A DNA stretch of 64,000 bases from Candidatus Lindowbacteria bacterium RIFCSPLOWO2_12_FULL_62_27 (lineage in GTDB: Bacteria; Lindowbacteria; 2-12-FULL-62-27). Made by a program: the position numbers and the translations under genes. The DNA lies in assembly GCA_001784175.1 (NCBI GenBank), contig MFPR01000004.1, forward strand, positions 372,001 to 436,000, read 5' to 3'. Shown here in pieces: positions 41,902 to 50,016 of this stretch; within the stretch, counting starts at the first letter, position 1; each line of letters opens with the position of its first letter. A model generated the notes under the pieces. It was not told where the DNA came from. It made no database searches and saw only the letters and a program-made list of their open reading frames with translations.

Positions 41902-42756
41902 ATGGAAACTCAGAAACTCGCGCAGCTTTTGAAATCAAAACGCGAAGCCGCGAAGCTTTCAGTTCCCGCGGTGGTGGAGCGGACGAAAATCAAGCGGTCC
42001 TACATCGAGGCCATGGAATCCGGAGACGCGGCGGCCTTCGGAAGCATGGTTTATTTCCGAAACTTTGCAAGAACGTACGCCAAATTCCTCAGAATACCGG
42101 AACCCGACATCCTTGCGCTCCTGGGAGAAACCGGGTCTGCGGCCGAGGAGAAACCGGCGCCCGCCGAGGCGACACCGGAGACCGCCACCGCACCCGCGAA
42201 CGCGCCGCTCTCGCCGGCTGGCCGGCGGAACATGTCCAACGCGCTCATTCTGGCCGCGCTCCTTGTCGCCGCCGTGGGAATCGTCTGGCTCATGAAATCC
42301 GGCCTGAAGAACTCGGAGCAGCAGCCGATACGGGTCGTTGCTCCCGCCGATAACCTCTCCGTGGAAACGGACACGTCAGCGCCATCCCCGCCGACGGCGT
42401 TCCTCGCCGACACCGGCGCGACCGCGGCGCCGGCAACGCCGGGAGTCCACACGGCGGAACTGCAGGCCGTTTCCGAAGTATGGCTGTCGTGGGAAACGGA
42501 ACGGGCGCGGTCGCAGAAACTTCTCCGCGTCAGGGAACGCCAGACGGCCTCGTTCGAAAAAAATCTGCGGCTCATCGTCGGAAACCCCCTCGGCCTGAAA
42601 TTGACGGTCGACGGCGCCGAGGTCGGTCTCGACACCGGCCGGGTCTACGACCGGATCTTCCGGTTCGAGGAGGATGGCCGCCTCGTGATTGAACCGACGA
42701 CCGCCGCCACCCTCCGGCGGTTTCAATCGAGCGGCCAGCCGGTCCGAACCCCATAA
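41902..42756 (+). CDS. RodZ-like helix-turn-helix membrane protein
   Basis: 284 residues. N-terminal HTH_25 domain (QKLAQLLKSKREAAKLSVPAVVERTKIKRSYIEAMESGDAAAF, about 4-48), YFRNFARTYAKFLRI, a Pro/Ala linker, one membrane helix ALILAALLVAAVGIVWLM (about 114-131) and a C-terminal DUF4115-like beta domain (ELQAVSEVWLSWETERARSQK ... FEKNLRLIVGNPLGLKLTVDGAEV). Such proteins tie the MreB cytoskeleton to the cell wall. 3 bp after ftsK. Confidence 0.8.
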   Translation: METQKLAQLLKSKREAAKLSVPAVVERTKIKRSYIEAMESGDAAAFGSMVYFRNFARTYAKFLRIPEPDILALLGETGSAAEEKPAPAEATPETATAPANAPLSPAGRRNMSNALILAALLVAAVGIVWLMKSGLKNSEQQPIRVVAPADNLSVETDTSAPSPPTAFLADTGATAAPATPGVHTAELQAVSEVWLSWETERARSQKLLRVRERQTASFEKNLRLIVGNPLGLKLTVDGAEVGLDTGRVYDRIFRFEEDGRLVIEPTTAATLRRFQSSGQPVRTP

Positions 42757-42770
42757 TCTCCTTACGCCAG

Positions 42771-43379
42771 ATTCCGAATCTCCTGACGGCCCTGCGCCTC
42801 GTCTTGTCCCTGTTTTTCCTGGTCGCCGAGGCGTTTGAAACCATCCTCACCGCGCAAATCCTCGGACTTGGCCTCTTTCTGCTCGCGTCCCTCACGGATA
42901 TTTTTGACGGTATCCTCGCGAGACGGTACGGCGCGGTCACGCGCCTGGGAAGGCTCATGGACCCGATCGCCGACAAAATCCTCGTCGCGTCCGCGCTCAT
43001 CATTTTCGTCAACTCGCCCTTCGTCAAAGTCCCCGCGTGGCCGGTCGCGCTGATGATCGCGCGCGAATTCGCCGTGACCGGCCTGCGTCTTTTGGCGGGA
43101 GCCGAAGGCGTCACGCTGGGCGCGGAAGCCAGCGGAAAATTCAAGACCATCATCCAGATGGTCGGCCTCCACTATATTCTCATCGTCGCCATCGTCGAAC
43201 ATTGCATCCGGGACGGCATGCTCCTCGCGCTCGCGCCGTACATGAAGGACGCGCATTTCGGCGTCTACATCTTCGTCTTCGTGATGACGGCCGCCACCGT
43301 CTATTCCGGCATCGATTACCTGATCAAGAACTATCGATACCTCTCGTCCGAGGGCGGGCCGGGCACGCCGTCTGAATGA
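42771..43379 (+). CDS. pgsA: CDP-diacylglycerol-glycerol-3-phosphate 3-phosphatidyltransferase, probable non-canonical start
   Basis: About 202 residues. The CDP-alcohol phosphotransferase motif is SLTDIFDGILARRYGAVTRLGRLMDPIADK (DG..AR....G...D..AD). Homology clearly begins at IPNLLTALRLVLSLFFL, but no ATG, GTG or TTG in frame lies at or before it; the first is TTG at 42804, which would remove the PN.LT.LR motif and most of the first membrane helix. ATT at 42771 would give MPNLLTALR; ATA at 42753, overlapping the rodZ stop, is another choice. Makes phosphatidylglycerophosphate, the substrate of the next gene's enzyme. Confidence 0.85.
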   Translation: MPNLLTALRLVLSLFFLVAEAFETILTAQILGLGLFLLASLTDIFDGILARRYGAVTRLGRLMDPIADKILVASALIIFVNSPFVKVPAWPVALMIAREFAVTGLRLLAGAEGVTLGAEASGKFKTIIQMVGLHYILIVAIVEHCIRDGMLLALAPYMKDAHFGVYIFVFVMTAATVYSGIDYLIKNYRYLSSEGGPGTPSE

Positions 43380-43382
43380 GTA

Positions 43383-43538
43383 ATTATTCAGGTATCCCCC
43401 CTCTCCCGCCAGAGGCGGGAGAGGGTTGGGGTGAGGGTGGCAATCCACGGTCGGCGCCAGCCGCACCCCCCTCACCCGAGCTTCGCTCGTCCTCTCCCCC
43501 CTTCGGGGGGAGAGGAGGTGAATAGATACCTGAATGAT
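43383..43538. mobile_element. MITE-like element with 14-bp terminal inverted repeats between pgsA and pgpA
   Basis: ATTATTCAGGTATC (43383-43396) and GATACCTGAATGAT (43525-43538) are inverted copies with one mismatch, 156 bp end to end. Inside are two strong hairpins, CTCTCCCGCC/GGCGGGAGAG and CTCTCCCCCC/GGGGGGAGAG, and C/G-rich tracts. No ORF. The pgpA start codon (43534) lies inside the right terminal repeat. Confidence 0.55.
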
Positions 43539-44022
43539 CGACCGGAGTTGTGTTTGGATGGCAACGCTGTTCGGCGTGGGTTACATCCCGAAAATTCCAG
43601 GCACCGTCGCCTCGCTGGTCACGCTACCGGCCGTTTATTGTCTCCTGAAGGCAGGCCTTCCCGCGTATGCGCTGGTATGTCTGCTGACCATCCTGCTCGC
43701 CGTCGGAATTTGCGCGCGCGCCGCGCGTGTCCTCGGCGCGGCGGACCCGCATGAGATCGTGCTGGACGAAGTCGCCGGCCAGATGACGGCGTGTATTCCC
43801 CTCGCTTGGATGCAGGCGCCGGCCGGGAGGACGTGGGCGCTCTTGTTCGTCTTTTTCGCGCTGTTCCGCCTGTTCGACATCACCAAACCGGGGTTTGTCG
43901 ATAAGGCCCAGGAATTGCCGGGCGGATGGGGAATCGTGATGGACGACATCGTGGCGGGCCTGCTCGCGGCGTGCACGGGCTGGATCGTGTATGCGGCCGC
44001 GCGCGCGTTGACGGGCGGCTGA
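43534..44022 (+). CDS. pgpA: Phosphatidylglycerophosphatase A
   Basis: 162 residues: LFGVGYIPKIPGTVASLVTLPAVYCLL, AADPHEIVLDEVAGQMTACIPLAW (active-site DPxxIVxDE), FVFFALFRLFDITKPGFVDKAQELPGGWGIVMDDIVAGLLAA. Dephosphorylates the PgsA product to phosphatidylglycerol. Inner-membrane protein with several helices. The N-terminus (MIDRSCVW) is encoded by the flank of an inserted element; ATG at 43558 is an alternative. Confidence 0.93.
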   Translation: MIDRSCVWMATLFGVGYIPKIPGTVASLVTLPAVYCLLKAGLPAYALVCLLTILLAVGICARAARVLGAADPHEIVLDEVAGQMTACIPLAWMQAPAGRTWALLFVFFALFRLFDITKPGFVDKAQELPGGWGIVMDDIVAGLLAACTGWIVYAAARALTGG

Positions 44023-44723
44023 TGCGCGTTCGGCTGGACCTCGCGTACGTCGGCACGCGCTACGCGGGCTGGCAGCGCCAGAGCAGGGCGCCAAGCGTTC
44101 AGCAAACTCTGGAGCTGGCGCTGAGCCGCCTGTACAACCGGCGAATCACGATCGCCGGCGCCGGCCGGACCGACGCGGGTGTCCACGCGGCGGGGCAGGT
44201 GGCGCATTTCGACGTGGAGTCCGCACGACCGGCCGTGAAGGACCTCCCATGGATTCTCAGCCGAATGCTCCCGCCGGACATCGCCGTCTTGCGTGCGCGG
44301 AAGGTCAGCCCGGTATTTCACGCGAGGCGCCGGGCCACTTGGCGCACGTATCAATACCGGATTCTCACCTCAAAAATCCCTGACCCGTTCCGCGGCCCTT
44401 ACGTGTGGCATGTGCCGTGGGCGGACAAACTGGACCTCGTCCGGATGCGGCGCGCCGCGCGCGGGTGGCTCGGCACAAAAGATTTCGCGGCATTCGCAAT
44501 CTGTGTCCCCAAGGGCCGCAGGACGCGCCGACACATGCGAAAAATCGTCCTCCGCCGCGCCGGCGACGAACTCCGGCTCACCTTCGTCGCCGACTCCTTC
44601 CTCCACCGCATGATCCGCCGGATGGTCGCCCTCCTCGTCGCAGTGGGCGGCGGCAAAGCCCCCCGCCGCCCGGATTTCACCGCGCCACCGGGCGGGTTGT
44701 GTTTGACAAGGGTTCAATATTGA
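44022..44723 (+). CDS. truA: tRNA pseudouridine(38-40) synthase
   Basis: 233 residues from an ATG overlapping the pgpA stop (TGATG). LDLAYVGTRYAGWQRQ, the catalytic GAGRTDAGVHAAGQVAHF with Asp, YRILTSKIPDPFRGPYVWHVP and DSFLHRMIRRMVALLVAVG are present. Acts on the anticodon stem-loop of tRNAs. Last gene of the plus-strand run from rimP. Confidence 0.95.
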   Translation: MRVRLDLAYVGTRYAGWQRQSRAPSVQQTLELALSRLYNRRITIAGAGRTDAGVHAAGQVAHFDVESARPAVKDLPWILSRMLPPDIAVLRARKVSPVFHARRRATWRTYQYRILTSKIPDPFRGPYVWHVPWADKLDLVRMRRAARGWLGTKDFAAFAICVPKGRRTRRHMRKIVLRRAGDELRLTFVADSFLHRMIRRMVALLVAVGGGKAPRRPDFTAPPGGLCLTRVQY

Positions 44724-44842
44724 GATATCGGCGACAGGAAGGCCTATTTGTCGGTCGATGGGGCCGGGTCGATGGTCGATGGGGCCGCTCTTGACTTTTT
44801 GACTTTTCAAGTTCCAAGGACATTTCTGATTTTTAATATTTG

Positions 44843-45763
44843 TTACCTGGTTGCCGGTCTCAGAATGTCCCCTCTTTTCGGTACCGTATCCGAAATCGCC
44901 GCGCCCACCGCGTACTGGTCCTTGAGGTCCTCGACCCGCACGAGGCCGATGCGAGCTTCCGTGACCGCAAGCTGGACACCGCTCGTCGGGTCGATGACGG
45001 CCTCGCCCGGCCGGTAGAGTCCGAGCTGAAGGCCGAGGTGGAGGCCGTCCTCGGCGCCCGCCGCGATGTAGACTTTGCCGTCCTCGCGCACGCCCGCGAC
45101 GCGCGTTTCCCAGGGGATGGCCGAGAATTTTTCCAGGACGAAATTCACTGATTTTTTGATCGCCTCTTTCGAGGCGCGGCCGACCGCGCTGGAATTGAAC
45201 ATGGCCGTGCCCACCAGCGTGGATCCCGTCCTGACGCCCGCCGCCAGATCCCCGCCCGTAGCCGACGCCTCCACCACCCGGCTGGCGATCACCTGCGCGG
45301 TCGCGACGTCCAAGAGCTTCACTTCGAGCATCGCCTTCGCGCGCCGGATCCGAAATCCGCCGCCGCGTCCCTCGGTGAGCGTGCCGATCAGCGCGTCCTC
45401 TTCGGAGCCGACGCTCAAGGCCTTGATCGACAAGAGGAGCCGGGCCGGGATGATTCTTGAACTCACGCCGCCCTCATTCCAGAATCCCGGGTCCGCACCG
45501 CGCGCCTGTTCCGCCTGGACTTCCGTCAGGCTGCCGCGTTCTAGAACAATAAACCGGTTGGCCTTGAGCAACTCCGAGGTGAGAAGCTCCGTAAGACCCG
45601 CCTGCAAGTTCCCGCCGCCCTCGACCGGAACGACCGCCAGGCGAATCTTCAGGGGCGACTCCGGCGCATGCACAGCAACGTGCCGGCGCGAGGCCGACCT
45701 CGGGGTTTCACAGCCGGCCGCAGCGAATATCAAAATGCCCGCGAGACATAAGGTTCTCCACAT
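44843..45763 (-). CDS. CsgG-like outer-membrane lipoprotein
   Basis: 306 residues. Lipoprotein signal: hydrophobic LCLAGILIFAAAGC with the lipobox Cys at about 18. KIRLAVVPVEGGGNLQAGLTELLTSELLKANRFIVLERGSLTEVQAEQ is the CsgG-type N-domain; KAMLEVKLLDVATAQVIASRVVEASAT and the repeated Gly-rich strands continue the fold. The C-terminal 80 residues (VREDGKVYIAAGAEDGLHLGLQLGLYRPGEAVIDPTSG) form an extra beta domain found in several CsgG-like proteins. No curli fibre gene is nearby, so a curli role is doubtful. Confidence 0.8.
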   Translation of the reverse strand: MWRTLCLAGILIFAAAGCETPRSASRRHVAVHAPESPLKIRLAVVPVEGGGNLQAGLTELLTSELLKANRFIVLERGSLTEVQAEQARGADPGFWNEGGVSSRIIPARLLLSIKALSVGSEEDALIGTLTEGRGGGFRIRRAKAMLEVKLLDVATAQVIASRVVEASATGGDLAAGVRTGSTLVGTAMFNSSAVGRASKEAIKKSVNFVLEKFSAIPWETRVAGVREDGKVYIAAGAEDGLHLGLQLGLYRPGEAVIDPTSGVQLAVTEARIGLVRVEDLKDQYAVGAAISDTVPKRGDILRPATR

Positions 45764-45815
45764 GCCGATGAATTCTTATCTTGAACGCGCGCGAAACGCA
45801 AAGCACACTCCTGGC

Positions 45816-47450
45816 ATGTTTCGGCTCCGTTTGAAACTCCTCGCGCGGTTCCTCTCTCCCGTTCGAACGGTCGAGGGCCGGCGAAACTGGCTCGTCATCG
45901 GCATTTTTCTTCTGTTCGTGTCCCTGACGTCGCACATGTCGGCCCGGCTGTTCGACACGCTGCGCCTGACGCCGGAAATCGGCACGGCCCTGACGTTCCG
46001 CGTGGTGGCGATGGCGAATTTGTCGTTTGCGGTGATGCTGGTGTTTTCGAGTATCGTCACGGCCGCGCTGATCCTCTACTCGAATCCCGAAAACGAAATG
46101 CTGATGGCGCTCCCGATTCCCGCGCCGAAAATTTTCGCGCTGAGGTATCTGGAAAGCATGGCCGCGAGCGGCTGGATGGTGTTTTTGTTCGGCACGCCGA
46201 TCGCCGCCGGCCTCGGACGCAGTTTCGTCGCGGGCTGGGAGTATGTGCCCCTCGCGGCCCTGGCGCTGCTCGGCCTGACGGTGCTGCCGACGGCGCTGGG
46301 CGTTTTCATTCTGATCGCCGCCTTTGTCTGCATCCCGCGGCACCGGGCCAAAGCCCTCCTGTTCCTGGTCGGCGCGCTGGCCGCGTACACGATCGTCGCC
46401 TTCGCCAGCCGCGTCGACATCGGCGTCCTGTTTAAAATGGAGTTCGATCCCGCGCTCCACCTGCCGGCCGTCCTGAGCGCGATTGAAATTCCCTCGCATC
46501 CCTTCACGCCCGACACCCTCGCCGCGCAGGCGCTGTCGGCCTGGGTGAAAGGCGAGATGCCGGCCGCGTGGAAGAACCTGGGACTCTTGTGGGCGGAAAA
46601 CGCCGTGGGCGTTCTTTGCCTGATGGCCGCCGCCTATCCGCTGTATCTCAGAGGCTGGGCCCGCAGCGAACAGCGGGACGTGACCGTTCGCGCGCTGATC
46701 CCGTTTTCGAGCCGGCGCGTGCGGGGCCGGCCGTTTCTCACGCTGTGTCTCAAGGACCTCAAACTTCTCTTCCGAAACGTCGCCGAATGGACTCAGTTGC
46801 TGGTGCTCCTGACGCTGATCTTCGTGCAGGTCGTCAACATCCGGGACCTGCCGCTGGACCAGGTGTACCTGAAAAACTTCGTGTCCTTTGTCAATCTCGC
46901 CATCGCCGGACTTCTCGTCGTGGCGGTGTCGGTGCGATTCGTCTACCCGGCGTTTTCGTTCGAGGGACAGAACGCCTACCTTCTGAAAACCCTGCCGATG
47001 TCCGCGCGCGATGTCCTGGGCGCCAAATTCTGGACCCATGCCGGCCCGCTCCTCATTCTGTCCCAGCTCCTCCTGTTCGTCACGAACCGGCAGACCGGCG
47101 TATCGACGTTCTTTTTCGTGTTTTCCCACACCGTCAGCGCCATCCAGACGCTGGCCATCGTGATGATGGCGATCCACGCGGCGCTGGCGATGCCGCCGCA
47201 GAGCCGCAGTAGTCTCGAACGCGCGGCGGGATCGACCGGCGGGCTGTTGTTCATGATTCTGGGATCCCTCTATATCGCCGCCTGCATCGCGTTTTTCACG
47301 GCGCCGATCTACAAACTGCTGCTCACGGTTCCGCTGAGCCGCGAGCTGGCGGGACCGCTCCTGGCTACCTTTTCCCTGTTTGTGCTCGCCCATGTGCTCT
47401 ATGTGTGGATTTGGAGAAAATCTTCCATCCGAATGCTTCACGAGTTATAG
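45816..47450 (+). CDS. ABC-2-type exporter permease-like membrane protein
   Basis: About 544 residues from the ATG at 45816 (MFRLRLKLLARFL); ATGs at 45762 and 45768 extend it into the divergent lipoprotein promoter. At least ten hydrophobic segments, arranged as two homologous halves; RRNWLVIGIFLLFVSL and AMANLSFAVMLVFSSIV open the first, VAEWTQLLVLLTLIFVQVV the second. PENEMLMALPIPAPKIFALRYLES is the cytoplasmic loop typical of putative ABC exporters. No ATPase gene is in the window, so the partner is elsewhere. Confidence 0.7.
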   Translation: MFRLRLKLLARFLSPVRTVEGRRNWLVIGIFLLFVSLTSHMSARLFDTLRLTPEIGTALTFRVVAMANLSFAVMLVFSSIVTAALILYSNPENEMLMALPIPAPKIFALRYLESMAASGWMVFLFGTPIAAGLGRSFVAGWEYVPLAALALLGLTVLPTALGVFILIAAFVCIPRHRAKALLFLVGALAAYTIVAFASRVDIGVLFKMEFDPALHLPAVLSAIEIPSHPFTPDTLAAQALSAWVKGEMPAAWKNLGLLWAENAVGVLCLMAAAYPLYLRGWARSEQRDVTVRALIPFSSRRVRGRPFLTLCLKDLKLLFRNVAEWTQLLVLLTLIFVQVVNIRDLPLDQVYLKNFVSFVNLAIAGLLVVAVSVRFVYPAFSFEGQNAYLLKTLPMSARDVLGAKFWTHAGPLLILSQLLLFVTNRQTGVSTFFFVFSHTVSAIQTLAIVMMAIHAALAMPPQSRSSLERAAGSTGGLLFMILGSLYIAACIAFFTAPIYKLLLTVPLSRELAGPLLATFSLFVLAHVLYVWIWRKSSIRMLHEL

Positions 47451-47459
47451 TAGCCGCTC

Positions 47460-48479
47460 ATGACGGAGACGCTGATCGATATAGGTGGACGGCTCGTTGG
47501 CCCGGGCCGGCCGTGTTTCATCGTGGCCGAGGCCGGGATCAATCATAATTCCGACCCGGCGCTGGCCGACCGAATGGTGGACGCCGCGGCGGAATCAGGC
47601 GCGTCGGCCATCAAATTTCAGACGTTCAAGGCCGACCGGCTGGTCGCGCTGACGAACGCCGAATCGCAGCACGCATTGCTCAGCCGGTATGAGCTTTCCG
47701 AGGACCTGCACCGCCGGTTGCAGGCTCGCTGCAAAATCCGGAACCTGATTTTTCTTTCCACGCCCTTTGACGAATCAAGCGCCGACTTTCTGGAATCTCT
47801 CGGCGTGCCGGCATTCAAGATCGCCTCCGGCGACTTGACGCACCCGGGACTGCTCGCGCACGTGGCGCGGAAACGCAGGCCCATGATTGTCTCGACCGGC
47901 ATGGCGACCCTGGACGAGGTGGCGGCGGCGGTCGGGACCATCCGGGCTGCCGGAAATTCCGATATCGTGCTCCTTCATTGCGTCAGCAACTACCCTGCGC
48001 GGCCGGACGAATCGAACCTGCGCGCGATGCAGGCGCTCCAGCGCGAGTTCGGCGTGCTGGTGGGCTTTTCAGACCACACGCCCGGCGTGGACGTGGCGCC
48101 GGCCGCGGTGTCCATGGGCGCGTGTGTGATCGAAAAACATTTTACCCTTGACCGGGATCTCCCGGGGCCCGACCATTCCTTTTCGCTTAATCCTGCCGAC
48201 CTCGCCGAGCTGGTCAGGCGCGTCCGCGTCGTTGAAGCTGCGCTTGGGGACGGGCAGAAACGGCCAACGGAATCCGAGCGGCTCACCGCCCGCGGCGCCC
48301 GCAAGAGCCTCGTCGCGGCGCGTCTCATCGCCGCCGGCAGCCGCCTCACGCGTGAGGTCATCGCGATCAAACGGCCCGGCACCGGCCTGCCGCCCGGCCG
48401 GCTGGACGAAGTTGTGGGTCGCCGTGCGAGAGTCGACATTCCGGAAGGCGCGCTTTTAACCGAGGAGATGTTTCAGTGA
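47460..48479 (+). CDS. N-acetylneuraminate synthase-family nonulosonate synthase (NeuB/SpsE-like)
   Basis: 339 residues: FIVAEAGINHNSDPALADRMVDAAAESGASAIKFQTFKADRLV, STPFDESSADFLESLGVPAFKIASGDLTHPGLL, IVSTGMATLDEVAAAV and SDHTPGVDVAPAAVSMGACVIEKHFTLDRDLPGPDHSFSL make the PEP-condensing TIM barrel. A C-terminal SAF antifreeze-like domain (RKSLVAARLIAAGSRLTREVIAIKRPGTGLPP) is present. Condenses PEP with an N-acylated hexosamine. It starts the surface-glycan locus and overlaps the next gene. Confidence 0.92.
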   Translation: MTETLIDIGGRLVGPGRPCFIVAEAGINHNSDPALADRMVDAAAESGASAIKFQTFKADRLVALTNAESQHALLSRYELSEDLHRRLQARCKIRNLIFLSTPFDESSADFLESLGVPAFKIASGDLTHPGLLAHVARKRRPMIVSTGMATLDEVAAAVGTIRAAGNSDIVLLHCVSNYPARPDESNLRAMQALQREFGVLVGFSDHTPGVDVAPAAVSMGACVIEKHFTLDRDLPGPDHSFSLNPADLAELVRRVRVVEAALGDGQKRPTESERLTARGARKSLVAARLIAAGSRLTREVIAIKRPGTGLPPGRLDEVVGRRARVDIPEGALLTEEMFQ

Positions 48480-49993
48480 GCGCATACGGAATCCGAATCC
48501 GATCGGATGTTCAGAACCCTTGGAAATCCCGGGTGGCCATTCTAAGCCCGAACGTCATGGGCCTCATCCAGGGCATCAACCGGGCCCAGCCGGGTCTGGG
48601 GATGATGTATCTGGGCGCGGTCCTCGAAAGCCGGGGCCACGAAGTGTTTCTGCGCGACTGCGCCGCCGAAGGCTACGAGCGGCAGATCCCGCTGGACGAC
48701 CGGATGATGGTGATCGGCGAATCGGATGACCAGATTGAAGCATACCTGAGAGACGTGCGTCCGGAATTCGTCGGGATCACGATCCTCTTCTCCAATCTCG
48801 CGCCCCAGGCCCACCGGATCGCCGCCCTCTCCAAAAAAATGCTCCCGGCCGTCCCCGTCATCATCGGCGGCAATCATGTGAGCGCCAAAGCCGAGGAGAT
48901 GATGCAGGCCGACGCGCACATCGATTTTGCGATGGCGAAGGAATGTGACTTCACGTTCGCGACGTTCATCGAGCGCCTCAAATCCGGCGGTGATTTCAAA
49001 AGTGTTCCCGGCGCCATTTACCGGGAGGGCGCCCGGATCGTGCGGAACCGCACTGCGGCCATCGTTTCCCGGATGGACGATCTGCCATTCCCGGCGCGAC
49101 ACTTGATGAACATGGAAAAATATTTCCGGATCGGCAAATTCCACAATCCGTTTTCGAAACATCCCCGCGTCGCCAACGTCATGTGCTCCCGCGGCTGCCC
49201 CGAAAAATGCACCTTCTGCACCACGCCCGAAATGTGGGGCAGCACCATCCGCTGGCGCTCGCCGCGGAACGTCGCGGATGAGATCAAGCACCTGATCGAC
49301 GACTACGGCGTCGGCGAAATCCAGTTCGAGGACGACACGCTGACGCTGAACCGCGTCAAGCTCCTGGAACTTTGCGATCTTATCGAACCCTTCCATATCA
49401 AATGGAACACGGTGAACGGCATCAAGGTCAACTATCACTCCAGCGATCCGGCGGTGCAGGACCACATGTTTCAACGGATGGCGGACGCCGGCTGTTACCA
49501 GGTCTGCCTCGCAATCGAGTCGGGGAACCAGGAACTGCTCGACACCCTCGTGCGGAAAAATCTGAATCTCTCGGTCGTGCCGCAAACCATCGCGGCGGCC
49601 AAAAAGGCCGGCATCCAGGTCCACTCGTTTTTCATGGTGGGATTCCCCGGCGAAACGGTGGAGGACATGGAGTCGACGGTCGCGTACGCCGAAGGCCTCG
49701 ACCTCGACAGCTATTCCCTGTCCCTCTACAACCCCCTGCCCGGCACGCCGCTGTTCGACCACGCGAAACGAAACGGCCATCTCGTGGACGATTTCCGCGA
49801 GGACCGGATCCTGTACGCCAAGTCCAACATCAAAATCCCGGGCGTGGCCCCGGAGGAAGTCGAGCGGCTCGTGTCGGAATGGAACAAGCGGCTGAACGGC
49901 AAAGCGCTCACGAAAAACCCCCGGGGCTTCGAGGAACACTACGGCCGTTTTCTGCGCGAAAACGACGTCAGTATTTTTCAGAAGAACTCGTAG
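48476..49993 (+). CDS. B12-binding-domain radical SAM protein
   Basis: 505 residues from a GTG overlapping the neuB-like stop. N-terminal cobalamin-like Rossmann domain (VAILSPNVMGL, GLGMMYLGAVLESRGHEVFLRDC, VGITILFSN, VPVIIGGNH), then the SAM cluster motif CSRGCPEKCTFC (about 238-249) and EIQFEDDTLTLN, LAIESGNQELLD, FFMVGFPGETVEDM. Members of this group modify or link sugars and lipids; the target here is unknown. Context suggests nonulosonate or glycolipid tailoring. Confidence 0.9.
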   Translation: MSAYGIRIRSDVQNPWKSRVAILSPNVMGLIQGINRAQPGLGMMYLGAVLESRGHEVFLRDCAAEGYERQIPLDDRMMVIGESDDQIEAYLRDVRPEFVGITILFSNLAPQAHRIAALSKKMLPAVPVIIGGNHVSAKAEEMMQADAHIDFAMAKECDFTFATFIERLKSGGDFKSVPGAIYREGARIVRNRTAAIVSRMDDLPFPARHLMNMEKYFRIGKFHNPFSKHPRVANVMCSRGCPEKCTFCTTPEMWGSTIRWRSPRNVADEIKHLIDDYGVGEIQFEDDTLTLNRVKLLELCDLIEPFHIKWNTVNGIKVNYHSSDPAVQDHMFQRMADAGCYQVCLAIESGNQELLDTLVRKNLNLSVVPQTIAAAKKAGIQVHSFFMVGFPGETVEDMESTVAYAEGLDLDSYSLSLYNPLPGTPLFDHAKRNGHLVDDFREDRILYAKSNIKIPGVAPEEVERLVSEWNKRLNGKALTKNPRGFEEHYGRFLRENDVSIFQKNS

Positions 49994-50016
49994 CAATCGA
50001 AATCCACGCCGTTTCG

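Noticed and set aside
44843-45763. Curli secretion system from the CsgG-like lipoprotein.
   Set aside because: No csgA, csgB, csgE or csgF nearby; only the lipoprotein fold is supported.
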